The notes beneath the pieces are model-generated. The model saw only the letters and a list, made by a program, of their open reading frames with translations, did no database searches and was not told the origin of the DNA. A stretch of 64,000 bases of DNA, taken from Laburnicola sp. R22_1 (taxonomy: Eukaryota > Ascomycota > Dothideomycetes > Pleosporales > Didymosphaeriaceae). Positions 46,614 through 58,086 of this stretch are shown here, one piece after another (within the stretch, counting starts at the first letter, position 1; each line of letters begins with the position of its first letter). A program made the translations under genes and the position numbers. The stretch is from NCBI GenBank assembly GCA_014281115.1, contig JACONQ010000004.1:124001-188000 (forward strand), in the 5' to 3' direction.

Positions 46614-48550
46614 AATAGGCAAAATAATTATTTTATAAAGGTTATAGCGTAGGTGTTCTAAGTAGTAAGGTAGCGTTATTAATTTCTACGCACTACTAAA
46701 CTAGTCTTATACTTTTAAAATTAATAGTGTTTGTTAAGTTTATAGATATGTACCTATATATAGTTAAGGATTTAGTAGCTACGTAATCGCACTAGAGTAG
46801 TACGCACTTTACTTTAAGGCCTTATTTCTTTATAGCTTTATAAATATAATTGCTTAGCATTCTTCTATATATTAAATAGTAGGTAATTATTTAACTATGT
46901 TCTGCAAGATAGAGGTTCTAGTATTTAACTTTAATAGGGCTGCCTTCCTACTATAAGTATGCGGTTAAATTGCGCCTTATTAAGTAGCTTCTCCTTATAT
47001 TTGCCTCTACCCCCTACCTATATTCTAGCTAGAAAAGCGGCTGCCTATAGCATAGCGCGTTAATCTAGCTATATTAATCTAATGGGAAATTTTTCATATT
47101 AATTATATTTAAGGCTTACTATTAATTAGATAAGTAGTATAATAGGCAAAGATATTGCTAGTAGTATTAGGTAGGGTGTACATAATCTTCCTTCCTTAAT
47201 ACTACTCTAAAGTATTATTATTATTCTTATAAAAGTTAGTAATTAACTTATCCTTATATAAAGACTTAGTGTTTTTATATTCTAGTAGTAAGAGTAGTAG
47301 CTTTACTAATTAGATCTATGTAATAATCTCTTTATAAGTGCTATGCATAAAATTATCTAATAGGTCTTTCTCTTTGCCTAAAAATACTAATTTTTTGTTA
47401 AAGATAACGTCTTCGATACTAATAAATTTTCTAAGTAGAGATATTTATATCTTCTAAATATGTGTTAATTAGTAGCCTACTGGGTATCTAATCTATACTT
47501 TTAGATCTAATTTTTAGAGTTTACTTTTGCTTTATTTTATATTATTAGTTATAGTAAAGGCTTTATAGCTATAGGCCCTAAGGTAAGTCTAGTTTAGTTT
47601 CTTTAGTTAAGTAATAATGCTATTTTAGAAAGTAACTATTATAAAGAATACTTTATATAGTAATCGCTATTAATTTTTATAGTTTAGAGTTTAATTATAT
47701 AGGTATATAGTCGCTTATACAATTTCTAGCTATAGTATCTAGGAAAGTTAGTCTTAAGTTACATTATATAACTCTTCTTCTTAATTACACTTTCTAAGTA
47801 TTTAGCATCTCTATTTTAAGCTTAGGTATTAGGTGCTAAAGGCTTAATAATAATACCTTTACTAACACACTATCTATAAACGTCTTACTTAACTAAGAAA
47901 ATCTTATTATCTAATTTAATAACTTTAACTATTACCTTAAACTATACTTTTATAAATAGTACAAATTACTTTAGTAGTTTAATAATTATTTCTGCTAATT
48001 AGTTATCTTTAAAGTAGAAATTCTAAGCTATGCCTAAGAATTAATTAGTAATAAGTATGTAGCTTTTCTTGCTAGTAGAGCTCTTATCTTTAAAGTTGTA
48101 AAAGTCTATAGCAACTCTCTTACTAGGACTATTATTAATTCATTTAGCCTATTATCTAATTTATTACTTAAGCTTTAATCTGCCGTAAGTATTATATTAG
48201 ACTATAGTTAGTTCTTTAAGGCACACCCTCTTATAGTAATTTACTATATATTCTAGCGCCTAAGAACCTAGGTAGCCTAGTTATTTATACTATATATTAG
48301 CATCTGCCTTCTACGCCTATTATATAGTTTGTTTTTTTTACGACTAAGGGGTTTCTAATAAAAATATTATAATAATAGCAGATATCCCTCCTACTATTAT
48401 ATACACAGAAAAGCGTTTTAAGGTGTTAACAAAAAGGGGTTAGCGCGTTGGCCTAATATATTTATATAGTATCTTAGAGAGCTAGTATATAGAAAAAAAT
48501 TATAGCTAGATTTTCTTTTACTATAGTATAGCTATAGAATATAATTTTAT
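46614..48550 (-). pseudogene. Copia D integrase remnant
   Basis: On the - strand the C-terminal integrase region is legible around 47.55-47.35 kb (KLDLKVQIRYPVGYQ-like, with stops, then FISIEDVIFNKKLVFLG), where Copia proteins have the conserved GYLVGYE / VTFDE blocks. Upstream and downstream parts are too mutated to assign. It ends at the Copia C 5' LTR, implying that Copia C inserted into Copia D. Confidence 0.65.
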
Positions 48551-50784
48551 TTATAAAAAAATAGTAGTCTATATAGAGTTAAGGTTCTTTATTCTTTTTA
48601 GGTATAAATATAAATAGGCTTGCCGCTAGTAACTTAAATAGTCTAATATATTTCTTATCGATTTTTTGTAATTACCTTTTTCACGCTCTTTTTAATTACT
48701 AAGCAGGGGACTCTACTTTTTTTGTTATGTTATTTGAGATGAAAGCCTTTGTCGAGCTATTCCTAGTTAGTTAATTTAACGCCACATACACATATATTTC
48801 TTATTAAGGTTCTTCTTAATAAATTCTTTTTTTTACTAGAGTTCTTTTCCTAATTTGCTATAAAGTAGTCTAAAGGGTAGCGTTTTTTACTCTTCTGGGT
48901 TAATTATATAATTCTAGGGTTAATACTTAGGTAGATTAGCTTTTTCTTTCTCTTCCTAAAATAAATAACTCTATTCTTTATATTTGTTAGGAATATTATA
49001 GGTTATGCTTTTCTTTACTATCTTATATTTTGTAACCTAATAGTTTTTGCTAGTGTTTACTAAGATTAATTTATATTTATTAACTTCTAGTTATAAAACT
49101 ATATTATTAATAGCTCTTTTATCTACTATTAAACACTACTAATGCATAGACTTAATATACAATATACTATTACTATGCTATAAGAATATTCTTTCTATCC
49201 TCTAATTAATCTACGGATTATTCTTCTTAAACTAGGGCATTTCTAGTATAATATTATAGCTTAATTTATTAAGTATATTTAGGGTTATTCTTCCTATAAG
49301 TGTATATCTTATTCTATAATAAGATTAGCTTTAACCTTATAGTTAACTATAGGTATTTTTAGTATAGATATTTTATTTACAATATAAAGTATATATAACT
49401 TCTTTTTTCTTTATAACTAAAGTTCTACTCTAGTTATAAAAGCTTAAAAGATATAGTCTTTTTACGCACCTAAATCTACTAGAGCTCCTATATACACTTT
49501 ATTAAGCCTAACTAGTAGCTTAATTAATACCTAACTATTTATAGTATTTAATTTAATAAAGGCTTTTTTCCTTTAGAGCGTAGGTTTAAAAAAGATATAT
49601 TATAGTTATTATACACCTCTAAGATAAAATAGTTATATTTTTCTTCTACCTTCTATACTTCTTAAAAATATATACTATTACTATAGCTATAGTGTGTATA
49701 TACTGCGTTGTAAGTAGTAATATAACTATAGGCTTAATATTACTTCTTATTTTTATTAGCACTATCTTCTTTCCTTAGTAGTATTATAGCCTATTTATTA
49801 TAGAAAGCTTTACTATAATTATTCTTTAGTGTTAGTTTAAGTTTAATTATTATAGTCTACTTAGTTAGATTATATTTAAATCTATTTACTTTCTTTTTTA
49901 TCTAGTAGTTTTTATATGTAGTATATAGATAAGTGTGCTAAGAGGGTTATATATATTTTCTATTTATAAGTATTAAGTATATTAGGCTTATAGCATTATT
50001 AAGTTATAAGAAGTACTTTATTGCTTATTTATCCTATAGATGCTTATTACACTAGGATATCTAAGTTTAAAGATTTTTAAGCTTAGATACTATTAACTAC
50101 TAGTCTAAGAAAAGAGCTTAGTATTCTCTAATATATAAGGTATATATCTTCTTATTAGTCTTAAATCTCTTAAGCTTTGCCTAGTAAATAAGCTTCTTAG
50201 GCAAGCCTACTATACTGCAAAGAGTTAGTTTTTCTAGAATTTAAGATTAAAGTAGCTTTTAAGCTTTAATTAAAAGCGCATCTTTAGTGTTAGGATTAAC
50301 CTAGTCCTATATTCCTTTATTCTAAGCGTGGAATTAGAATTAAATATACTAGTCTAGCTAGCTTGCTTAGTTAACAAGCTAATAAGCAGTTAATAAGATA
50401 GGATTTAAGGTTGTTATTGCGCAAGGCAAGCTTAGGATAAAGAGAAGATAATAAGAATAAGAATAATTAGAGTTCTAAATTAAGATTCTAGCGAAATATA
50501 CTGCGTAGAAAGAATTATCCTATAGTTCTAAAGCGCTAGACTTATAACTATAAAAAGAGAATAAGCTAGAAATAGTAATTTAGGAAGCTAATTATGGATT
50601 AAAGCTATATAAGAAAAGAAAACTATTAGGGCCAATATATAGATAAGCTCTTAGCTATTTTAGCTAAGCTTCGGAATGTTATATAAGCTCTAAGTATATA
50701 ACTACAGAGCCTTATTTCCGCGACAAAAACTATATTTAAAAAAACTTTATAGTAGTATAAAGAAAATAGATTTATAAAAATATC
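48551..50784 (-). pseudogene. Gypsy copy 2, part 3 (RT N terminus, protease, gag)
   Basis: 48,551-49,000 aligns with gypsy copy 1 at 23,285-23,584. Further up, the - strand shows a retropepsin-like VYIGALVDLGA at about 49.47 kb and a gag-like region to about 50.7 kb. Split by family A copy 5. Confidence 0.75.
48659..48791 (-). repeat. Family A short retroposon, copy 5
   Basis: 133 bp, flanked by the exact 13-bp duplication ATATATTTCTTAT at 48,646-48,658 and 48,792-48,804. Long-tail form: on the - strand it ends GAGCGTGAAAAAGGTAATTA then CAAAAAA. The empty site is visible in gypsy copy 1 near 23,380. Confidence 0.85.
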
Positions 50785-51016
50785 GCTTTTTTTATAATTA
50801 CCTTTTTACGCTCTTTTTAATTACTAAGCAGAGAGCTCTTTTTTTATATTATTTAAGATTTACCTTTTACGCTCTTTTTAATTACTAAGTAGGGGGCTCT
50901 AATTTTTTTATTATAGTATTTAAGATAAAAGCCTTTGTCATTCTACTTCTAGATAGTTAATTAATAATATATTATTTAAGATAAAAGCCTTTATTATTCT
51001 ATTCCTAGGTAGTTAA
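50785..51016 (-). repeat. Family A short retroposon, copy 6, split by copy 7
   Basis: 50,785-50,859 and 50,968-51,016 together make one family A element; the gap is another family A copy flanked by a 15-bp duplication of copy 6 sequence. Its own TSD was not identified. Confidence 0.75.
50860..50967 (-). repeat. Family A short retroposon, copy 7, nested in copy 6
   Basis: 108 bp, flanked by TATATTATTTAAGAT at 50,845-50,859 and 50,968-50,982, identical over 15 bp. That sequence is itself an internal part of family A, so this is an A-in-A insertion. Confidence 0.85.
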
Positions 51017-51430
51017 TTAATAATATATTAAAATATATTAAAATATATTTTACTACTTATAATTTAAAGTATCTAGTATTTTTATAGTAGTTACTACTAG
51101 AAATATACTTGCCTAATAAGTTAATTTTACAATTAAACTAGTATTATTAGAATATATTTAGAATAGCTTTTAAATAAGTTTTAACTTACTTATTTTAGAT
51201 AATATTATTATATTAAGTTTAATAAATATTATATATAATAGTCTTATCTAAAATATAAATAAGTTTAGTTATTTTAATTAGATTATACTATATAATATTA
51301 GTAAAATATATTTTTACTTTACTAGTATTAGAACTTTAGGTAATAATTATAAATATAAAGTAAGCTAGTAAACGTAAGCTTATTATAGTATACTAGTAGT
51401 GTACTACCTATATAGTATTTTTATAATTAT
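51017..51430. other. AT-rich repeat DNA, not resolved
   Basis: Nothing coding and no element boundary was recognised. Confidence 0.4.
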
Positions 51431-51555
51431 ATATTATTAAATTATCTACCTAGAGATAGAATAATATAGGCTTTTATTCTAAATAACATAATAAAAAAAG
51501 TAGAGCCCTCTACTTAGTAATTAAAAAGAGCGTAAAAAAGGTAATTATAAAAAAA
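51431..51555 (+). repeat. Family A short retroposon, copy 8
   Basis: It follows the consensus from TTAAATTATCTACCTAG through the hairpin region AAGTAGAGCCCTCTACTT to the tail AAAAAAGGTAATTATAAAAA. TSD not clear; the 3' tail abuts copy 9. Confidence 0.7.
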
Positions 51556-51563
51556 TCTTTTAT

Positions 51564-51680
51564 GTGGCGTTAAATTAAGTACCTAGGGGTAGCACGACAA
51601 AGGCTTTTATCTTACATAATATAACAAAATAAGCAGAGCCCCTGCTTAGTAATTAAAAAGAGCGTGAAAAAGGTGAAAAA
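51564..51680 (+). repeat. Family A short retroposon, copy 9
   Basis: Near-consensus copy starting GTGGCGTTAAATTAAGTACC, with GGGGTAGCACGACAAAGGC and the hairpin AAGCAG-AGCCCC-TGCTT, ending GTGAAAAAGGTGAAAAA. A possible short TSD is CTTTTAT / CTTTAT. It is one of the least mutated copies, close to the block edge. Confidence 0.75.
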
Positions 51681-51845
51681 CCTTTATATTCAGATTTTTA
51701 AGTAAGCTTACTAAATTAAGAATTAAAAAATTAAAGAAAAAAAGTAAATATATTTAAATTTAAATTTTATTTTATTTATAGGTGCTATTCTACTTTAGTA
51801 GGTAGAGTACGCTAGCCATATGTTAGGTTACCTAACTCTAATTTT

Positions 51846-54800
51846 AAGTTAGGTTGACGTGTACGTACTGAACAAGTCCTGTCAGAAACGAAGCCGTGCT
51901 CGGGACCTCCCAAATCCCCCCCACGTTGGTCGCACGCCTTTGAAGCTTGGTATCAGATGGGAGTTTGTAAGCATCCCAGCCCGCCGCTTTTCGTCCTTAT
52001 CTCCTAGCTCTGACATCTACCGCGAGGTTCCACTACGGTGCCCTGCTGTACGACGCCATATTTCTCATCTGGGCATCATGTCTCGACACTCCTTGCACCC
52101 CATTTCAAATCACGCTTCCCTTATATCCGCTATCGATGACCACACGGACTGGGGTGCTTTTCGTCGACGCGCACCCGGCTCACCGCTTCTACTCCGCGCT
52201 GGATGGAAGCTTCGACTCATCAAGACTATCGGTCCACCGCAACGCTGACCTCGGAAGGGCGACAGCAGCTCTTTTCTTCGACCCGCTTCAGTAAATTTGT
52301 AGAGGTTGGATTCTGTGACTAGTCGAAATCGAGTATGGCCATCCAAAGGCACGGCACGCTGCCGCTTGCTGCGTTACGAGGCTGATTGGTCGTACCGTAC
52401 TCATCAGGCCGCATTGTTATCAAAATAGCCCGTCGTAGCCCACGATGCCAGGTAAAAGAAGTTGCCGCAAAAGTCCCCCGCCAAAAGTTTCCGTATAATA
52501 TCTCATTGCTATCAGGAATGCAGCTGCTACGACCAAGGTAGCAGTGAGCACAGTACTGTACCGCTTAGGCTGAGCTATTCACCAGGAAACGCGACGGGAG
52601 CCAGTCGCGCTAGCTAATTGGGCGTATACATTCATGATCGCACCATGCCCAACACTAGACCAACAAATAAGACCTCCAAAAATACCATGTCCCGACATCA
52701 CATGGTGGCCTGCTTCTGTCGCAACCTCCAAGGAAGAACTGCGGAAGAAGCAACAGCAACACGAGCACCGGTCTCGAATTGACTCACCGCACACAGCCTC
52801 AGAACCGGTCAACAGGGTCTCGATCAGATAGTGCCTCGCCCTGCATCCCGATATACCAATCACTGTCTGCCATCCTGCACGATCTTTCCTATTGCACGTT
52901 GCAAGTGCCTTGGCCGGCATACCTTTTTATAATTACACGAGCTCTGGGCCGGGGTTCCACGGCTCGCGCGCCTTCTCGTAAGGCACGCAAGCCATAGTAT
53001 TATTCTTGGCCTGGCGCGGGTCGCGTACCCGAACGTTTAACTACGAGTATAGATATCGCTTGAACACGTTTCCCGTCATGGAAAAAATTGTGTCGTTCTA
53101 CCTCCCTTCATAGCTACACCTCCCGTACCTCTCCTTTTACAAATAAACCACTTCTCTCACAGATTTCCACAAGCTCAATCTACCCATTTCCGCGTTGCTC
53201 GAATCTCACACACACGATGTACTGCATCCCACCTATCCGATTTGCGCCCTTCCAAGTCGTCAACGTCCCGCCACCAAAAGGAAATATGGGCCATCCGTTC
53301 TTCCAGCCTCAGGAATTGCCATCGTTACCGAAGACCACCGCTCAGACTCCCAATACCAGCCCGAAAGACGAGCAGTAGCGAAATCGACATACATCATCAT
53401 GGGCGCTGGGGCAGGTGTCGAACTTGGTCGGATCTGACCGTTAGAGAGGCGAGAGCGGGTGGGGGCGCCCTGCTCTTACACGATCCGCGCTACCACGATG
53501 ATACGACCACCCACAATACGAGCTGCGAGCTCCGAGCTGTGAACAGGAGAGCATCAGCAGACGATTATCCATTCAACGACGCGAATCCACGCACTTCAGA
53601 ATTCTTCTCCAACAATTTAGAAAATGGTTCGAAGACTGGGCTGGAGTCCTGGAGTGGGTGAGCATTCTACGGGGGGAGCACCGCCACCGCCCACCCAGAC
53701 CCTAGCTCCCTGCCCTTCCCTCTTTCAGCACACAGCGGCGTCTCAAACATGGCATAGAAAGCGGTTTTGTACTTCTTCGGCGTGGTAGACCTCGGTAGGA
53801 GCTAGCAAGCTGAGATTCAACGGTGCGGAGCGGGGCGGGCGCTGGTTGCCTGGCAATTGGAAAGACGACCCCCCGCTCACTCGCTGGGATTACGTTATGT
53901 AGCTGTAGCATGTTATGTTATGTTGTGTTAGCACTTGTTATTATCATACGTTATATGCGATAGACCATTCACTCGAGTTTTCCTGTTGCACTGGCTACAC
54001 CGGCTCCCTTTTTACCCCGTCTGCTACGGAACGGAGCTTAGCCAAATAACTCACCACCGCAGATCCTCCTCCTCACCCGACCAATGCATCTTGCATCGCC
54101 CTCAGAGAAACCGACCAAGATTCTTACTTAGACTAGAGTGCGTTAGACCCATCGCAATCGCAACTGCTGCCTGGCGCACGCATGGGTTCTATCTCATTTG
54201 GTCACTAGTGTGGAGTCGCAGCACGGCATCGCACCCAGCTCCAGCGGAGCTGAGCTTGAGCAGCGATGCCGACACTCGTGGAACGGCGAATAATCGCGCG
54301 TGGTATACGCGGTCTGGTGGGGTTACTTTGCCGCTTACGGGCTGGATGGATGGAATAATAAAAAAGAAAAAAAAGGCACGTGGATAAGGTATCTGGCTAC
54401 CACAATAACGACAAAACACACACAACGCGCGGGATAGACGCGTATGTTAAGTTACAAGAAATGAGAATCTACACAGGTTTTACTTATCTAAATTCCAACC
54501 GTAGCACGCACGACATGGTTACCTAGCATTTCCATACCAGTAAGGTAGATACATATTATACGTAGACTCGATACGTCTATGGCTGTGCATCTATCGCTCC
54601 CTACCTAGGTAGGTGGGCTATTCCAAGCTCACCTCACCTCCCCTCCCCTCCCCTCCTCACACGTCACGCACGTCGTCCCCACCCATGCTATAGACCCTAC
54701 TCCCTCACCTCCCTCTCAACATACCTTCCCACCCGCGCCTCTCTCCCCATGCACCTGCGTCAGCCACACCGCACCGCACTGCACCGCATCGGCCCCGCAA

Positions 54801-55351
54801 CGCGAGCAACACAGGTATCAGGCGTATAGCTAAGCCGAGCCGAGCCGAGCCGAAACGTCAGCATTTCTGACGCCGCAACGTGCATGTGCATGCTTATACT
54901 TGTGCTCGCGTAGGCTCGTGGTGGAGCGCGCGGGCTCCGCGGGCCCCGCGGATGCCGGGAGGGGAGGGGGCTTGGTTGTTGCATGTGAGTGAGGTCTGAC
55001 GTATAGGTATAGGTATAAGCGAGGCGAGGCGGCATGGGGCGCCGGGATCGTGGGGCGCCGTGCTGGTGTGGTGTTGGGGGGACGAGGGGAGGAAAGATTG
55101 CGGAGGGGAGGGGAGGGTAGGAGGTGGACTAGACATGGACTGGATATGGGCTGGGGAAATGTGGGGAGGGAGGGAGATGGGGTTAGAAGGGGCGCGCGGG
55201 GAGCGTGGCGCGAGCGTGTGTATGGGTCTATCGATGGGTTGTTGTGTGTTTAAGTACCTAGGTCCCTTACAAGTTGAAGCAAGCAAGCAAGCAAACAAGC
55301 ACATTCCGTCAGACCATAACTTGACAAGTATAGATACCTAATAAGAATATA

Positions 55352-55386
<35 letters not shown>

Positions 55387-56305
55387 CGTCTCCATTTCGT
55401 CCATCCACACGCATCCACAACTCTACGTTTACACTACAGTATACCCATAGCTTCGTATACCTACCTCCTCATCTTATCTACCATATACTCTCGCACGCAT
55501 ATATACACACACACACACAGATACAATTTCAAAAATCTATCTGCATTTTCCCTCGCTTATTACGTTCCCTCCCTCCAGATATCCCCCCTCTCCCCCCCTT
55601 CTTTACTATAGTAGTCTGCTAGAACACCATACCTAAAAGAAAAAAAAGCCCCAGAGCTACCCTTAACATTCTCAGCTATTAGCCTACCCATAGACCCCGA
55701 CTGTGTAGACAAATTAATGAATTAAATCCCCCCCCTACACCCCTAGACCGACCTCCCCAAACCTCCTTAAGTTAACTCCTGAATTAAACACACATATACA
55801 CACCCCCTCCTCCCAGCCCGCCTACCTACACACACACACACACACACACAAACAAAATAAAACACAGCACAACCCACACCCAACACCCAACACTCATAAA
55901 CTTAATTCCTATTCATCTCATCTCATCTCATCTCATCTCATCCCTTCCCCTCCATCCCTCCTCTCAGTCCAGTCCAATCCATCCAGTCCAATCCACTCCT
56001 TCCCCCTTCCCCCTCCCTCAATCTACCCCCCACCTCTCCCTCTCCCCCTTCATTCCTCTCTATCCCATCCATCCATCCATCCATCCATATACAGAAAAGA
56101 CCGACCGAACCCAACTTTCTACACAGCGCCCAAAGAGAGACAAAAGAAAAAATGGAAGAAGAACAAAAAAAATGGAAACGCCTCGCTTTGCCCACGGCAG
56201 CAAAGCTAGAAAGAAAAAGAGAAAAATAAAAAGAAGGAAAGGAAGCAGGCTAGAGACAGACAGACATACGATATCGACAACCAAAACAACGCTCTCCCTA
56301 CGAAC
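51846..56305. other. Right-hand intergenic region, no gene supported
   Basis: Composition returns to normal after the TTAGGTTGACGTGTACGTAC at about 51,845. Open frames of 60-150 codons occur on both strands but have no recognisable domains, hydrophobic segments or consistent splice structure. The last 1.5 kb is pyrimidine-rich, with many microsatellites, and should include the 3' UTR of the Opi1 gene. A small lineage-specific gene around 51,860-52,920 cannot be excluded. Confidence 0.45.
55350..55386. repeat. (CA)n(TA)n microsatellite
   Basis: An ACACAC run passes directly into TATATA. Further (CA)n runs occur at about 55,505-55,518 and 55,829-55,850, (TCTCA)n near 55,914-55,938 and (CATC)n near 56,067-56,090. 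Confidence 0.85.
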
Positions 56306-58086
56306 CTACCTCTTCTCCCCATAATCATGCCGCCTCATCCTCCCCTCCTCCAAAATCAACGTCTTCTTCTCCCCCTCCCTTTCCTCCACCCCCACCCGCT
56401 GCCCCTCACCCTCCCCCTCCCCCTCACCCCCCCTCCCAATCCTCCCCAACCAACTCTCCGCACTCTGCACCGTCCCATCCACAACCGCCGTAATCTGCCC
56501 CATCATATCCAACCCCTCCCTCGCAAACGCCACCATGCGATTCGCGCCCCTGACCTCCTCGCCGCCGCCCGCACCACCGCCTTCCCTTGCACTCTCTTCA
56601 CTACCCGCCGCAGCCGTACTCCGACTCGCTACCTGCCACCGCTGCGGCACAGAAAGCAGCTGCGTCCGCACAACCTGCGACGCATTCTGCGGGAGCGTCC
56701 CGCCCGTATAGCGCGACACAGACGCCACCACGTTCTGCAGCGTGGTCCAAATGTCCGACGAGAGGCGCTTCATGCGCTCCGCGATGCGCCGCACCTGCTC
56801 GTCTGAATCGGCTTGTTGTGCCGGCGCCGTCGTCACGGGCAGGCCGCCGAGGTCCGAGGATAGACCCTTTTCGTTGTCGGCGTACGTGGACGAAGAAGCG
56901 TGCGCGTGGCGCGCATTGCGGAGCGCAGTTTCGTACTCGTCGAGCACGAGCTTGAGCGCGTTCATGACGTTGTCGATGTGTTTGGTTGCCCCCCGCAGGA
57001 GACGCAGACACATGCGGAGGGACTTGAGAGAGGTTTCGGAGAGGGCGACGCCGAGGCCCGACGTCGTCATGATTAGTTGGGTTGACCAGCGTACGCGGCG
57101 GTCTTGGTCTTGCGAGGAGTGCGGGCGCGGCGAGGATTCTTTGCCCGTGAGGGGGTCGATGAGTACGACGGCGGTTTCTTCGTATTTGGGGGAGCGGTGG
57201 TCGTCGTAGGCGGGGAGGGACTCGGTGTGGGAGGACTGCGATTCTCCCCTTGTGCGGGGTGCGGCGAATGCACCTTCCATCTCCATACTGTCGGTAGAGG
57301 ACGGGCTCATGACCCGGGGTCGCTTCCGGGCGATCTCGCCGTCGCCCTGTTCTAGATCACTCGGTCGTCTGTGTGTCTCGCCCAGATAGCGACGTAGGTT
57401 CTGCTCCACGCCTGTGCGTCTGCCGACGGAGGAGACGGTGTTTACGACGGGCGAGCCGATGTTGCGTTCGATGAGTTCGGCGCCGTACTTGACGAAGCGC
57501 GGCGAGTACGTCTTTGTGGTGTTGTATGCGGATATGGAGCCGTTGATGCTGCCGCCGAGCCAGGGATGGGCAGAGGTCAGCAGGTTGAGGAAGGGTTCGG
57601 GTTCGACGCTGCCATCCTGCGCGGACAGCGTCACGGAGCGACTGGGTGGCGAGCGGGCAAAGTCTGTCTTGGTTAACGGAATGGCGGTGCAAGATCAGAA
57701 AAGGGTAACCGACCTGGATTTCCCAGCCCGCTCAGCGCCTCGGCGGCCAAGCGCACATCCGGGTCTTCCATACTGACGACGCTCATCTCGCGCGGGCGGT
57801 CCTCCCCGCTCATGACGCTGGCGCGGTCCATGTCCATGGGGCTGCCCACGTCGCCCTCGGGCACGCGCGGGAAGGTCGCGCTGGTCAGCGGCGGCAGGGC
57901 GGCCCATTGTGGGCTCTGCGTCTTCGGACTGAGGTCGACGTCGGCGCGCGACGGCTGGGCATGGGGCAGGGCGAGGCTGCGCAGGCTCGGGAGGCTGTGG
58001 GTGGGCACCGAGGGCAGGTGGAGGCTCGACGGGTCGTGCTGCGTGTAGGCGGGCGGCTGCGCAAGGCGCTCCTCCTCCTGCTCCAT
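56306..58086 (-). CDS. OPI1: Opi1-type transcriptional regulator (two exons)
   Basis: Exons are 58086-57714 and 57663-56306, with a 50-nt intron (GTCGGT...ACAG). The junction codon gives Asp, reading GLGNP-DFARSPPSRSVTLS, and the spliced protein is 576 aa. The N terminus is Pro/Ser/Leu-rich, with the family segment MEDPDVRLAAEALSGLGNP ending exon 1. The most conserved Opi1 block follows at about residues 164-225 (SAYNTTKTYSPRFVKYGAEL, IERNIGSPV, GRRTGVEQNLRRYL). Next come LPAYDDHRSPKYEE and a helical C-terminal half (about 310-500). In yeast Opi1 represses inositol/phospholipid synthesis genes and is held at the ER by phosphatidic acid; filamentous fungi have homologues whose role is less settled. 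The C-terminal tail is acidic/Gly-rich low complexity (EGEGEGEG). No defects seen. Confidence 0.9.

Larger units (their letters stand above)
12533..51845. repeat. RIP-affected AT-rich transposon island (about 39 kb)
   Basis: Sequence is dominated by TA, CTAG and TTAG words. CA and TG dinucleotides are rare over long stretches (for example 13,081-13,320), and all detectable old coding regions carry many TAA/TAG codons where homologous positions would be CAA/CAG/TGG. This is the expected outcome of C-to-T change at CpA on both strands. The block has no credible host gene. Individual elements are listed separately; less mutated islands inside it are the two Fot1/pogo-like elements, the Tc1 element, the LTR at 19,358 and the segment 15,653-16,440. 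Confidence 0.95.

Noticed and set aside
12533..51845. Centromere
   Set aside because: AT-rich, RIP-mutated and repeat-filled, so it cannot be excluded from sequence alone, but such islands are common along chromosomes of these fungi and nothing here is centromere-specific. CENP-A ChIP would decide.
54894..56284. Frames of 60-136 codons in the pyrimidine-rich region beside Opi1
   Set aside because: Composed of microsatellite-derived repeats such as Pro/Ser- or Gly/Arg-rich runs; no conserved features.
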